Origin: Hymenobacter tibetensis
GTDB taxonomy: Bacteria > Bacteroidota > Bacteroidia > Cytophagales > Hymenobacteraceae
Length of the DNA: 64,000 nucleotides
Assembly: GCF_022827545.1 (NCBI RefSeq)
Contig: NZ_CP094669.1
Span: 3,872,001-3,936,000 of the forward strand
Direction of reading: 5' to 3'
The translations under genes were made by a program, and so were the position numbers. Positions 1 to 9,515 of the stretch are shown here, piece after piece. Position 1 is the first letter of the stretch. Each line of letters opens with the position of its first letter. Below the pieces are notes generated by a model, which was not told where the DNA came from, did not search any database, and saw only the letters and a list, made by a program, of their open reading frames with translations.

Positions 1-200
1 GTAGGTTCTTGCTAACGAGGAGCTTAATTGCTGCCACAAAAGGGTGCACTTACTGCCTTACATTAAATGCATCTAACATTAGTGTATAACGGCTAAAGTC
101 TAGCTGCGAGTGTTGCTATTAGCTTTTACTCTACTTGGACGACAGTATACAGTAGCTGTTGATACACTATATCTATAGTAAGGGCAGTCTGCCTCTCACT

Positions 201-1379
201 TTATATCACAATGTGTGGCACAAACTCCGATAGGTTAGTAATAAAACCAGCGTCGCGGCGGAAGCCGATGGCACTAGCGGATCCGGCCCAGAAAACGCCC
301 GCTTGATACCGGCGGCCTTGGGTATCTTGTGGTAACTCTGCGAACCGTTGGCGCACTTGAGGCTGATCAGCAAAGTCACCAGCGACGGACTCTCCCGCAC
401 GGCCTTCGTTTACTTCCGTTACATTCTGCCCTTCCCTGCCTAGCAGGGGTTTGCGAACGTAATGGCCGGGCAAATCTTGCAATGAGGCTTCGAGTAGTAA
501 AGGATGATACGGGAAATTCTGCCACAGCCATGCCAGAATGCCTTTACTTTGAAACAGCAGGGTGTAAGGTGGATTACCAATAATCAGGTCTCGACTTTGC
601 AGTAATTGTGTTAAGTCAGCGGTTAGCTCTGGTTCTTCGGCAGCTAATATTTCCCAAGGCACGAGCTTGAACACAAAAGCGAACCGTTGCCACTGGCCAG
701 GCTCTGTCTCCACCCAAGCACCTCGCTCCTCTCCCTGCACTGATACTTGCATGGCATCCACTGGGCAAACGTGCACTAGCTCGAAGCCAGCCTCGGTAGC
801 GGCTTCGGCTACTACCGCGCAGTTTGCTTCATCCTCGCTACTATCAGGCAAGTGCACGAGAAGCAACGTAGGTTCCAAGTCCTCGTTGAGTTCCAGCCAA
901 TGAATCAGTTGGTTGCGGAGTCCTTCAAACAGACCGTTTGCCTGGCGCTCGTCTTGTCCTTGGCCGGCAGCTACCAAACTAGCCCACTGTACCACGGCAG
1001 TTTCAGGAAGGCTGGTAGCAGTGTCCGCATTGAACTCGAGGAGTTTAGGGCCGTCAGGGGTATCTGCCAGGTCGAAGCGGCCATAAAGATGCCAGTGCCG
1101 GTCGTCGTTCCAGGAATGGCGGACGGCGGCCCACAGGTTCTCAGGAATGGCCAGTAGGCGCAATAGGTCGTCGGGAATAGGATCAGGAATGCACTGAACC
1201 AGCAGATCATAGAGCGTATCGGCGGCTTGCAGAAGTGCGTCGGCGGTGGTTTCGGGTAGCTGCACCGCCTCGCGAGCTACATAATTTTGGCAGGCGTCTT
1301 CAATGGCCCAATCCCAGCCCAGGCTGCGTACCGCGGGACTAACATCACCAGAAAGAGGCAATAACTTGATAATGCTCAT
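201..1379 (-). CDS. glutathionylspermidine synthase family ATP-grasp ligase
   Basis: A 392-residue protein that resembles the C-terminal synthetase half of glutathionylspermidine synthase and the E. coli YgiC/YjfC proteins, an ATP-grasp fold that joins a carboxylate to an amine. Family features visible are the N-terminal GWDW segment near residue 21, the GRFDLADTPDGPKLLEFNAD stretch near residue 100 and the C-terminal FITNLSEFVPH end. There is no amidase domain, so it is a stand-alone ligase whose substrate cannot be told from sequence. It lies about 100 bases downstream of a minus-strand lipoprotein gene. In enterobacteria YgiC is likewise paired with a small lipoprotein-like gene (YgiB), so the two genes here probably act together. 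Family call is firm; substrate unknown. Confidence 0.85.
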   Translation of the reverse strand: MSIIKLLPLSGDVSPAVRSLGWDWAIEDACQNYVAREAVQLPETTADALLQAADTLYDLLVQCIPDPIPDDLLRLLAIPENLWAAVRHSWNDDRHWHLYGRFDLADTPDGPKLLEFNADTATSLPETAVVQWASLVAAGQGQDERQANGLFEGLRNQLIHWLELNEDLEPTLLLVHLPDSSEDEANCAVVAEAATEAGFELVHVCPVDAMQVSVQGEERGAWVETEPGQWQRFAFVFKLVPWEILAAEEPELTADLTQLLQSRDLIIGNPPYTLLFQSKGILAWLWQNFPYHPLLLEASLQDLPGHYVRKPLLGREGQNVTEVNEGRAGESVAGDFADQPQVRQRFAELPQDTQGRRYQAGVFWAGSASAIGFRRDAGFITNLSEFVPHIVI

Positions 1380-1485
1380 AGGAAGAGGCGTAGAATAGCT
1401 TTACCGGCGCCTAACTGCACGCCAGACGAACGCACCGGTCATTTTTCACTGAATTAGGAACTCGCGTTAGGCTCCAAGCCCTAGA

Positions 1486-2181
1486 TTAACCGCCAAAACC
1501 ACGGCTACCGCCACGGCTGCCAAAACCAGAGCTACGGCCCGACGGCGCAGTACCACGCACGCTGCTTCGTCCGAAACCAGTGGTGCGCGTTACGCTCGTG
1601 CTGGGCCGAATACCAGCCGACGGCGACGTGCGGCTACCTGCAAACCCCCGACCAAAGAAACCGCGGCCCTGACCGCGCTCCTGTGCGACGCGGCTACGCC
1701 AGCCGTTGTTCTGTTGCACCAAGCCAGGATTGGCGTAAGCCCCTACGTTGGGCGTAAGGAACCGGCCAGCCATGTAGCCAATACCGCCCCACATCAGGAT
1801 GTCCATCATGCCAGTGCCGCCAGCACGATTTTCTGGGTAAGCGCGGCTGTAATCCTGCATCTGCTTCTGCAAAGCCTGGCCTTGCAGCGTATCTACTTTG
1901 CCATCGAAATGCTTGAGCACAGCGGCTACCTGCTCTTTGCCAGCAGGGCGCTCGGCTGTGATTTTCCACTGACCGGGCTGCACTTCAGTCATTTCAGTGA
2001 TAACACCTTCAGAATAAGAATCGGAAGCACCGTTGCCGCTGGTCCAGTCGCCTTCTGCAGCAGTGGTTTCAGACTCTGAGTTGCTGGAGCAGGCCGGTAA
2101 GCCAATACCTAAACTGGCCGCCGCCGCGACCATTAGCACATTGCGACGCCAGTCGCCAATGCGGAAGTACGGTTTGTTCAT
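1486..2181 (-). CDS. Gly/Ser/Arg-rich lipoprotein, partner of the ligase
   Basis: A 231-residue predicted lipoprotein. The N-terminus has a basic start, a hydrophobic stretch and a lipobox LPAC near residue 31. The middle, about residues 55-110, is a charged segment with VQPGQWKITAERPAGKEQV. A short hydrophobic patch (MMDILMWGGIGYMAGRFLTP) follows around residue 125. The last 70 residues are low complexity, rich in Gly, Ser, Arg and Phe. I do not recognise a catalytic domain. Its place just upstream of the glutathionylspermidine-synthase-like gene on the same strand, like the YgiB-YgiC pair of enterobacteria, suggests a shared envelope role. That link is inference from position. Confidence 0.75.
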   Translation of the reverse strand: MNKPYFRIGDWRRNVLMVAAAASLGIGLPACSSNSESETTAAEGDWTSGNGASDSYSEGVITEMTEVQPGQWKITAERPAGKEQVAAVLKHFDGKVDTLQGQALQKQMQDYSRAYPENRAGGTGMMDILMWGGIGYMAGRFLTPNVGAYANPGLVQQNNGWRSRVAQERGQGRGFFGRGFAGSRTSPSAGIRPSTSVTRTTGFGRSSVRGTAPSGRSSGFGSRGGSRGFGG

Positions 2182-2339
2182 GGCTGGATGATTAGTGTTG
2201 CTGGTGGGTGGATGCTGTAGCTTGCAACAAGGAATACAGAAATTTCAATCAAGCGGTTGAGACATAAGTGAAATTTCCTTGCAGAGCTTGCTATAACTTG
2301 TTTTTAATGGAAATACGAAGCCTACTCCCCTAGCCCGTT

Positions 2340-2363
2340 CTGCTTGTTTTCACTAACAAGCAG
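2340..2363 (-). terminator. hairpin downstream of murI
   Basis: Arms CTGCTTGTT and AACAAGCAG pair perfectly over 9 bp around a 6-base loop, just after the murI stop codon at 2370. There is no run of T on the exit side, so this is a weak terminator candidate. Confidence 0.4.
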
Positions 2364-2369
2364 CGGCCC

Positions 2370-3185
2370 CTACTCCCACAGCGGATAATGCTCTAGGTGC
2401 ACTTCTCGCTCGAAAAAGATGCGGGTGCTTTCCTCGAACGAACGGGTGAAATCGGAAACGTAAAAGTGGTGCGTGGGCGCTGTTGGCCCCGGCTGGGCTG
2501 CTAGCTGATTTTCTTCCAAGTACTTTTTCACGTGAGCAGCTACCACATCAGAGGCGTCCAACACTTCCACTGCGTCCTGGTAGTACGCGGCAATCTGCTT
2601 TTTGATAAGCGGGTAGTGCGTGCACGCCAGCACCAGCGCCTCAATGTCGGCCAGGGCGGGGTTCGTGAGGTAAGAGCGGATAATACTGTCGGAAATGGTA
2701 TTGGCGAAAAACCCTTCCTCTATCATGGGGGCCAGCAACGGTGTTGCTAGGCTTTGGAGCTGCACGCCGGCGTCTAAGTCATCTATTTTTTTGCGGTATA
2801 CATTACTATTCACGGTCTGTTTGGTACCGATTAGTCCTACTGTGCGCCCGGCATAGGCTGCTCCAACATGCGCTACTATTGGGTCAATAACGTTGAGGAC
2901 CCGCGCCTTGGAGCCCACGTATTCGCGTACTAGCTCGTAGGCCGCCGCCGATGCAGAATTACAAGCAATGAGAATGACTTTGCACTGCTGCTTCAACAGC
3001 AAGTCGCAGATTTTGACGGAGTACGCCTGAATGGCCGCCGTGGACTTGTCGCCATACGGTAGGTGGGCGGTGTCGCCGAAGTACACGAGCCGCTCGTGAG
3101 GTAGCTCGCGGGCTACGGCACGGGCTACCGTGAGCCCACCGATGCCGCTATCGAATACGCCTATTGGACGGGTGGTAAGATGCAT
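2370..3185 (-). CDS. murI: glutamate racemase
   Basis: Converts L-glutamate to D-glutamate for peptidoglycan synthesis in the cytoplasm. The 271-residue form starting MHLTTRPIGVFDSG is chosen because the IGVFDSGIGGLTV motif should lie close to the N-terminus; an open frame continues 17 codons further upstream to 3236. The two catalytic cysteines of the family are both present, in ACNSASA and LACTHYPL. PYGDKS and the other family segments are also intact. The length is normal for MurI. The gene is monocistronic, with a small hairpin after the stop. Confidence 0.95.
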   Translation of the reverse strand: MHLTTRPIGVFDSGIGGLTVARAVARELPHERLVYFGDTAHLPYGDKSTAAIQAYSVKICDLLLKQQCKVILIACNSASAAAYELVREYVGSKARVLNVIDPIVAHVGAAYAGRTVGLIGTKQTVNSNVYRKKIDDLDAGVQLQSLATPLLAPMIEEGFFANTISDSIIRSYLTNPALADIEALVLACTHYPLIKKQIAAYYQDAVEVLDASDVVAAHVKKYLEENQLAAQPGPTAPTHHFYVSDFTRSFEESTRIFFEREVHLEHYPLWE

Positions 3186-3349
3186 GGGCAGAATGCCGAT
3201 AAAAGGCGTTGACAACATATACGAAGTGAGCCGCAATACTAACGTTCAGCTTCAAAATACCAGTGAAACCACAAAGTTGTTGTTTTCTAATAACTCGTCC
3301 TGAATTCCGTCTTGATGCTTAAATATTAATTGTTAATTGCTCGTCGAAC

Positions 3350-3595
3350 ATGCACAATCCTATGAGCAAAATTCTGGAAGAAATCGACCAAGCCCTCGCC
3401 GCCTTCGATTCCACCCAGGGCCGCCCGGTTGCAATTGAGTTAGGCGAAAGGAAATACACGCAGCTCATTCTAGATGTGGCTTACCTGCATGCGGACGGTG
3501 GCGAGCTAACCCATAATACCGGCCGGCCGCTCGCCTACAAAGGCTTGGAAATCCTTCGGGATGATGTGCACATGGATCGAGTGCGCGTGATATAA
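3350..3595 (+). CDS. small conserved hypothetical protein
   Basis: An 81-residue acidic protein with no signal peptide or membrane segment. A second ATG at 3362 (MSKILEEID) is an equally good start. The sequence reads as a compact soluble fold (EIDQALAAFDSTQGRP, then GERKYTQLILDVAYL) ending in VHMDRVRVI. I do not recognise the family. Codon use is like its neighbours and it fills an otherwise empty interval between murI and the histidine kinase, so it is probably real. Confidence 0.6.
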   Translation: MHNPMSKILEEIDQALAAFDSTQGRPVAIELGERKYTQLILDVAYLHADGGELTHNTGRPLAYKGLEILRDDVHMDRVRVI

Positions 3596-3896
3596 TCTGG
3601 GTGATATCACCGCCTAAACTTCTATTTGCCTGTGTACCAAGCACAGGCACTGGGCATTGACAATATTGGTTATGTTCAACTTTCTCTCTTAAGAAGGTAA
3701 GACAAAATTGAACTATGGCGCTTCCATTCCCATTTTTGGAAACTTGAGCTCTACCGTTCCCAAACATAGAACTATGGGTTTTGTATTTGCTACCTGCTGT
3801 TCATCAAGCAGTAAAAAGCTAGATTTGTAGCTTACAGAAGTGAGTAGCCAACACGTAGAGTGCTTCTGTAGGAAAAGCTATTGTGCAATTAGTTCT
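3596..3896. other. non-coding interval before the histidine kinase
   Basis: No supported gene. It contains a -7-type box at 3820-3827 and two copies of the short string GAACTATGG about 55 bases apart. The open frame of the kinase extends into it from a GTG at 3840. Confidence 0.5.
3820..3827 (+). promoter_or_regulatory. TAnnTTTG -7 box upstream of the hybrid kinase
   Basis: TAGATTTG matches the Bacteroidota -7 consensus exactly. No convincing TTTG -33 box is seen at the usual 19-21 base spacing. If used, transcription would begin close to the in-frame GTG at 3840. Confidence 0.4.
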
Positions 3897-6800
3897 ATGG
3901 AGCAAGCTGGTGTTCATACCTCGATAAAAGCGCAGGCGTTGCCAGAAAAAAACGCCATCACGCCACCAGACACTCACTTGTTCGCACACTTAGAACAAGC
4001 CCTTTTGTTGGTGCAGCACGCTTTTACGGCCGTAGCCCTGCTCGATGGTGCTGGCCGGCTCATCTGGGTGAATGAGGGCTTTGTAGCGTTAGTGGGCACT
4101 ACGGTTCCTCGCTTGCTAGACCAGTCTCTGTGGGCCGTGTTGCCGCCCAACGCAGGTTTGGGAGCGGTACCAGCCGACTTGGATTCCGAAGCACCATTAC
4201 AATACGAAGGGCGCATGCACACCGAGGCAGGCACAACTCGGTGGCTACGAGTGAAGCTCCAACCGGCGCCTGCTACAACCGCCACTGAGCCGCGTTGCTT
4301 TTTTGCACTGCTGGAAGATATATCCACTGAGAAGGCTACGGCGGCAGCTACGGCGGCCCGTGATGCGCAGCTGCAGTACCTGACGGAGCAAGCTCCTGGC
4401 GTGCTTTTTCAGTGGCGAAACAACGTAGATGGCACTTCACGCCTAACCTATGTCAGCGCCACTTCAGAGAAACTATTTGGGTATCAGTTCACACAGCTAG
4501 AGCACTTCATTGAGGTAGTGCACCCCGAAGACCAGCAGGAGTGGGCCGCTTTTCTGCAAGCTCCCGAACACGAAACGGAGACGCCTACTTTCGAAGGTCG
4601 GCTGGTGGTGCCCGGACAGCCGTTGCGCTGGTGCAGCGGCAGCTACCAACTGTCTGCGCGCGACGCGGAGGGCGCGCTCTACAGCGGCATCCTCACCGAT
4701 ATAACGTCGCTGAAAACAACGGAGGAGGCCCTGCAAGACAGCGAGTATCGGTGGCTGCTGGCCATTGAACGTTTCGGGGATGGAGGCTGGGAGTTCAACT
4801 ACCAAACCGGCGACGACTACTTCTCCAATGCCTACCGAGCTATGCTTGGCTATCCGGACGAAGACTTTCCGCCCGGCTTTCAGTCGTGGCACAACCATGT
4901 CCACCCCGACGACCAAGCAGCGAGTATTCAGGCATCTGACGCGTATTTGCGCGGTGATGTTCCCATCTATTCCGTGGAACGGCGGCTTCTTTGCCGCAAC
5001 GGCGAATACAAATGGGTTCTTACGCGCGGCCTAATAACCAAATATGGTCCCGACGGTGAGCCGCTCATCATGACGGGCGTCCACACCGATATTTCGGAAA
5101 TCAAACGGGCCAACCTGGCCATTGAAGCTTCTACGCGCCGTTTGTCGACCACTATCGCCAATTTTCAGGAAGGTATCTTGCTGGAAGATGAAAATCGACG
5201 GGTGGTATTGGTCAACGAGGCATTCTGCCGCATGCTGAACCTGGAAACAACCCCCGACCAACTGGTGGGCGTCGAGACGGTGTCGTTGCTGGCGGACGCG
5301 AAGCAAGGCGCTACAACCGAGCCGGGGTGGTTAGCGGGCAGAAATGGACGGGCACTCAAGCAGCAAGCCATTGTTGGGGAACTGCTACCGCGCAAAAACG
5401 GCCAGGTGTTCCAGCGCGACTTCCTTCCCATTTACAGCAACGACACTTCGTTGGGCTACCTGTGGAAGTTTCAAGATGTCACGGAGCAAAAGAACGCGGA
5501 GGAAGCCCTGAAACGGCGGGAAGAGAAATACCGGCGCATCATCGAGCAAATGAAACTGGGGCTTGTGGAAACCAATCTCGCGGGGGAGGTGGTGTACGTC
5601 AACCAAGTTTTTTGCGATACCCTGGGCGTTTTCAGCACCGAAGTTGTCACGCAAGAGTTTTTGGCCACCTTACTGGCTCAGGAAACTTCGCACGTGGCTC
5701 AGGAAGAGGAAGAGGCTTACGAACTACCTGTCCTCAGCCAGGATGGTAGCCAGAAGTGGCTACAAGTCAGTCGGGCCCTCGTTTACGACGACGACAAGCA
5801 GCTCATCGGCACAATTCGCATTACGCTCGACATCACGCACCAGAAGCAGCTGGAAAACAAATTGCGCAGGGCCAAAGAGCAAGCCGAGGATTCGTCGCGG
5901 GCCAAAGAGTCGTTTTTGGCCAACATGAGCCACGAGATTCGGACGCCTATGAATGCCATTCTGGGCATGAGTCAGTTGCTGTCCAAGACGCCGCTCCGCC
6001 CCGACCAAGACGACTACTTACGGGCCATTGCCACGTCGGGCGAGAACTTACTGGTCATCATCAATGATATCCTAGACCTGTCTAAGATAGAGGCCGGCCA
6101 GTTGCAAGTGGAGCAGATTGGCTTTAGCGCCAGCCAGCTTCTTACGCAAATCGAAAAAACGCTGCTCTACAAGGCCGAGGAGAAAGGCTTGTCGTTCGTT
6201 ACGGAAGCAACACCTGAACTGCCAAAAGTTCTGCTCGGCGACCCGTATCGTATCACGCAGGTACTACTCAACTTGGCTGGCAACGCTATCAAGTTCACGG
6301 AAAAGGGCCTCGTGTCGATTTCCTGCGAACTTATCGGCCAGTCTGCCGACGCAGTGGAAATCAAATTCACGGTAGCCGACACAGGCATCGGGATAGCGCC
6401 GGCGTACTTGTCTAGCATCTTCCAGGAGTTCACCCAAGAAGATTCGTCCGTGACCCGCAAATTTGGCGGCACGGGCCTCGGGCTAAGCATCAGCAGGAGT
6501 TTGGTTAACTTGATGGGAGGTGAACTGCACATCACCAGCGAAAAAAACAAAGGCACGGTCAGCACCTTTTCGCTGTTTTTGCTGGAAGGTGAAGAGGTTG
6601 ACTTGCCGCGCCGGGAAGCGGCCGACCCTAGTCTCCGCGAACGACTACGAGGCAAGGAAGTGCTGCTGGTAGAAGACAACAAGTTCAACCGCCAGATTGC
6701 GAAAGCCCTGCTCAACAACGTACACATCCGGGTAGAAGAAGCTGAAAACGGCGCCTTGGCAGTGGAGATGCTACGCTCCCATCGGTACGATTTGGTTTTG

Positions 6801-7433
6801 ATGGATGTGCAGATGCCTATCATGAACGGGCTAGAAGCTACCACCGTACTGCGTCAGGAATTGTCCCTTTCAACGCCTATTATCGCCCTCACGGCTAATG
6901 CCATCAAAGGGGAACGAGAAAAGTGCTTGGCGGCGGGCATGAACGACTATCTGGCCAAGCCATTTCAGGAAGATGAGTTGCTCAAGCTAATTGGCGACTG
7001 GGTACTGGACACGCCGCACTCAGCTGCCCTCACGCCGCCACTCTTGGACGCTGATGCTATACCAGATTCCTCGGCGGCTCTTTACAAGCTCGATCTGCTG
7101 TACCAGATTGGGCAAGGGGACGAGGAATTTGTGGCCCTCATGCTCGAAACTTTTGTGGAGAGCTGCCAGGAAGCAACGCACGACTTAAGCGAGGCGCTAC
7201 GCACCCAAGATGCCAGGCTTTTGAAAGCTACTACGCACAAGCTCAAGCCCAGCCTCGACCACTTACACGCGTACCAACTATTGCCCCTAATCACGCATTT
7301 AGATACGTGTACCGGTCCTTTCGACTTGCAAGTACTGGAGCCGCTCATCGAAAACGCAATCAAATTGCTGCACCAGGTCATCAACCAGATGACAATTGAT
7401 TTAACCAATAGAGCAGCGAAAAAGGCGGAATAA
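3897..7433 (+). CDS. five-PAS hybrid sensor histidine kinase with REC and HPt domains
   Basis: A soluble hybrid kinase of 1178 residues when started at the ATG at 3897; a GTG at 3840 would add 19 residues. The order seen is: five PAS-type repeats at roughly 40-145, 160-280, 285-405, 415-535 and 545-655; a HisKA domain with phospho-acceptor His679 in the MSHEIRTPMN motif; an HATPase with N box near 780, DTGIGI near 827 and GGTGLGLSIS near 860; a receiver with LLVEDN near 921 and phospho-acceptor Asp970 in LMDVQMP; and a C-terminal HPt with His1114 in HKLKPS. There is no membrane segment, so the ligand is probably intracellular. No separate response regulator lies nearby, so the final output partner is encoded elsewhere. 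All phosphorelay residues are intact. Confidence 0.95.
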   Translation: MEQAGVHTSIKAQALPEKNAITPPDTHLFAHLEQALLLVQHAFTAVALLDGAGRLIWVNEGFVALVGTTVPRLLDQSLWAVLPPNAGLGAVPADLDSEAPLQYEGRMHTEAGTTRWLRVKLQPAPATTATEPRCFFALLEDISTEKATAAATAARDAQLQYLTEQAPGVLFQWRNNVDGTSRLTYVSATSEKLFGYQFTQLEHFIEVVHPEDQQEWAAFLQAPEHETETPTFEGRLVVPGQPLRWCSGSYQLSARDAEGALYSGILTDITSLKTTEEALQDSEYRWLLAIERFGDGGWEFNYQTGDDYFSNAYRAMLGYPDEDFPPGFQSWHNHVHPDDQAASIQASDAYLRGDVPIYSVERRLLCRNGEYKWVLTRGLITKYGPDGEPLIMTGVHTDISEIKRANLAIEASTRRLSTTIANFQEGILLEDENRRVVLVNEAFCRMLNLETTPDQLVGVETVSLLADAKQGATTEPGWLAGRNGRALKQQAIVGELLPRKNGQVFQRDFLPIYSNDTSLGYLWKFQDVTEQKNAEEALKRREEKYRRIIEQMKLGLVETNLAGEVVYVNQVFCDTLGVFSTEVVTQEFLATLLAQETSHVAQEEEEAYELPVLSQDGSQKWLQVSRALVYDDDKQLIGTIRITLDITHQKQLENKLRRAKEQAEDSSRAKESFLANMSHEIRTPMNAILGMSQLLSKTPLRPDQDDYLRAIATSGENLLVIINDILDLSKIEAGQLQVEQIGFSASQLLTQIEKTLLYKAEEKGLSFVTEATPELPKVLLGDPYRITQVLLNLAGNAIKFTEKGLVSISCELIGQSADAVEIKFTVADTGIGIAPAYLSSIFQEFTQEDSSVTRKFGGTGLGLSISRSLVNLMGGELHITSEKNKGTVSTFSLFLLEGEEVDLPRREAADPSLRERLRGKEVLLVEDNKFNRQIAKALLNNVHIRVEEAENGALAVEMLRSHRYDLVLMDVQMPIMNGLEATTVLRQELSLSTPIIALTANAIKGEREKCLAAGMNDYLAKPFQEDELLKLIGDWVLDTPHSAALTPPLLDADAIPDSSAALYKLDLLYQIGQGDEEFVALMLETFVESCQEATHDLSEALRTQDARLLKATTHKLKPSLDHLHAYQLLPLITHLDTCTGPFDLQVLEPLIENAIKLLHQVINQMTIDLTNRAAKKAE

Positions 7434-7533
7434 TAGCTCTACCGGACTATATAAAATACGATGATTGGGGTAAGCAGCGGGGAACATACCAGGGGATTTG
7501 TTGGGTTGTGCTTCCAGGCTGCCTAGCCCTGGC

Positions 7534-7541
7534 TACCTTTG
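7534..7541 (+). promoter_or_regulatory. -7 box next to the ABC-F start codon
   Basis: TACCTTTG, an exact TAnnTTTG match, ends only four bases before the ATG at 7546. Transcription starting at the usual distance would give a leaderless or nearly leaderless mRNA. Confidence 0.55.
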
Positions 7542-7545
7542 CACT

Positions 7546-9444
7546 ATGAATCTGCTTTCTGCTGAGAACCTTTCGAAGAATTATGCCGACCGGTGGCTTT
7601 TCCGGGAATTGAACTTTGGTCTTTCACAAGGCCAGCGTGTGGGGCTAGTGGGCATCAACGGCTCCGGCAAGACCACGCTGCTGCGCATCTTGGCGGGCAT
7701 TGAGCCCCCTGACACGGGCGGTTTGAGCACTCGCAAAGACACCCGCGTGTCTTTCCTGGGCCAACAGCCTGTGTTCGATGAAACACTGACCGTAGAGGAA
7801 ACCATCTTTGCCAGTCAGAACGATACGCTGGCCGCTATTCGGGACTACGAGCACGTAGTGAACGACCCCAACCACAAACCCGCTGATTTGCAACGGGTAA
7901 TGGAGTTGATGGATTCTTACAACGCCTGGGACTACGAGTCGCAGGTGCAACAGATTTTAGGCAAGCTGGGTATCTTGGGCGAGTTGCTGCAGCGCAATGT
8001 AAGCAAGCTCTCAGGCGGCCAGCGCAAGCGCGTAGCCTTAGCCCGCGTGCTGATTGAGGAGCCGGATGTGCTGATTCTTGACGAGCCTACCAACCATCTG
8101 GACCTAGCCACTATCGAGTGGCTGGAAAACCGGCTGGCCTCCCCTTCCCTCACACTGCTAATGGTTACCCACGACCGGTACTTCCTGGACCGGGTAGCCA
8201 ACGAAATTGTGGAGCTAGATCAAGGCCGGGTACACCGCTACCAGGGCAACTACGCTTACTTTGTAGAGAAGAAAGCCGAGCGCGAGCAAATGGAAACCGT
8301 GGAGGTGGAGAAGGCCCGCAACTTGCTCCGCAAAGAATTGGAGTGGATGCGGCGTCAGCCTCAAGCACGCGGTACCAAGCAAAAAGCCCGGATTGACTCC
8401 TTTTACGAAACCCAAGAAAAGGCCCGCACCAAAATCAAAGGCCCGGAAATGGAGCTGTCGGTGAAAACCACTCGGCAGGGAGGCAAAATCATTGAGGTGG
8501 AACACCTAAGCAAGAAGTTTGGCGACAAAGTGGTGCTCCATGATTTCAGCTACGTGTTCAAGAAGAAAGACCGGATTGGTCTGGTGGGGCCTAACGGCGC
8601 GGGCAAAACGACCCTGCTGAACATGCTCACCAAGCAGCTGGCACCCGACTCCGGTACGGTGGACGCTGGCCAAACCACCGTGTTTGGCTACTACACCCAG
8701 ACGGAACTGGTCTTCGATCCGACGCAGCGGGTGATTGACATTGTGAAGGAAGTGGCCGAGGTGATAGAGCTAGCGGATGGCAGCGTAGTTACGGCTTCGC
8801 AGTTTCTGCAACACTTTCAGTTTCCGCCGGCGCAGCAATACACGCTGGTAAGCAAGCTGAGCGGGGGCGAAAAGCGACGGTTGCAACTGTTGCGCGTACT
8901 TATCAAGAACCCCAACTTCCTGATTCTTGACGAGCCTACCAACGACCTCGACATCATCACGCTCAACATTCTAGAAGACTTTCTGCTTCAGTTTGCAGGC
9001 TGCCTAATTATTGTATCGCACGACCGGTACTTTATGGATGCTCTGGTTGAGCAAGTGTTTGCCTTGGAGCCCGGTGGCAAGATCCGCCAGTTCCCCGGCA
9101 ACTACACCGACTACCGCGAGTGGCTGCAGGAGCAACCCGCCAACACAGGTGCCCGCGACGCTGAGAAGGCATTGAAGTCGGTGAATCAGCCTGTTGTTTC
9201 TGCACCAGCGCCGGCGCCAGCCACTGCAAAACGCAAGGCCAGCTTCGCCGAGAAAAAGGAGTATGAAACGTTGGAAAAAGAGCTAGAGCAATTAGAGGTG
9301 CTGAAGCAGCATCTTATCGAAAAGCTTAACTCGGGTACTGGCTCGCACACAGAGCTAGCCGACTGGGCCGCTCAACTCAAGCGCACCGACGCCGACCTCG
9401 ATACGAAGGGGGAGCGGTGGTTGGAACTAGCCGAGTTTGTATAG
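7546..9444 (+). CDS. ABC-F family ATP-binding protein
   Basis: A 632-residue soluble protein with two ABC ATPase domains and no membrane part, as in the ABC-F group that acts on ribosomes (Uup/EttA/resistance types). Domain 1 has Walker A GINGSGKTTL, signature KLSGGQRKRVAL and Walker B VLILDEPTNHLDL. Domain 2 has GPNGAGKTTL, KLSGGEKRRLQL and FLILDEPTNDLDI. A basic linker with RRQPQARGTKQKARI joins them, and a coiled-coil C-terminal extension (EKKEYETLEKELEQLE) matches the Uup type. An upstream in-frame TTG at 7498 was not chosen, because MNLLSAENLSKNY is the usual start and a -7 box sits just before it. Confidence 0.93.
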   Translation: MNLLSAENLSKNYADRWLFRELNFGLSQGQRVGLVGINGSGKTTLLRILAGIEPPDTGGLSTRKDTRVSFLGQQPVFDETLTVEETIFASQNDTLAAIRDYEHVVNDPNHKPADLQRVMELMDSYNAWDYESQVQQILGKLGILGELLQRNVSKLSGGQRKRVALARVLIEEPDVLILDEPTNHLDLATIEWLENRLASPSLTLLMVTHDRYFLDRVANEIVELDQGRVHRYQGNYAYFVEKKAEREQMETVEVEKARNLLRKELEWMRRQPQARGTKQKARIDSFYETQEKARTKIKGPEMELSVKTTRQGGKIIEVEHLSKKFGDKVVLHDFSYVFKKKDRIGLVGPNGAGKTTLLNMLTKQLAPDSGTVDAGQTTVFGYYTQTELVFDPTQRVIDIVKEVAEVIELADGSVVTASQFLQHFQFPPAQQYTLVSKLSGGEKRRLQLLRVLIKNPNFLILDEPTNDLDIITLNILEDFLLQFAGCLIIVSHDRYFMDALVEQVFALEPGGKIRQFPGNYTDYREWLQEQPANTGARDAEKALKSVNQPVVSAPAPAPATAKRKASFAEKKEYETLEKELEQLEVLKQHLIEKLNSGTGSHTELADWAAQLKRTDADLDTKGERWLELAEFV

Positions 9445-9474
9445 GCAACTGCCATCAACCTAGTTTCTAGTACC

Positions 9475-9515
9475 GACAAAGGACCTTGGTGAACTCCAAG
9501 GTCCTTTGTCGTTTT
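9475..9515 (+). terminator. strong intrinsic terminator after the ABC-F gene
   Basis: Perfect 15-bp arms, GACAAAGGACCTTGG and its complement, around a 6-base loop, followed by GTTTT. Confidence 0.85.
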
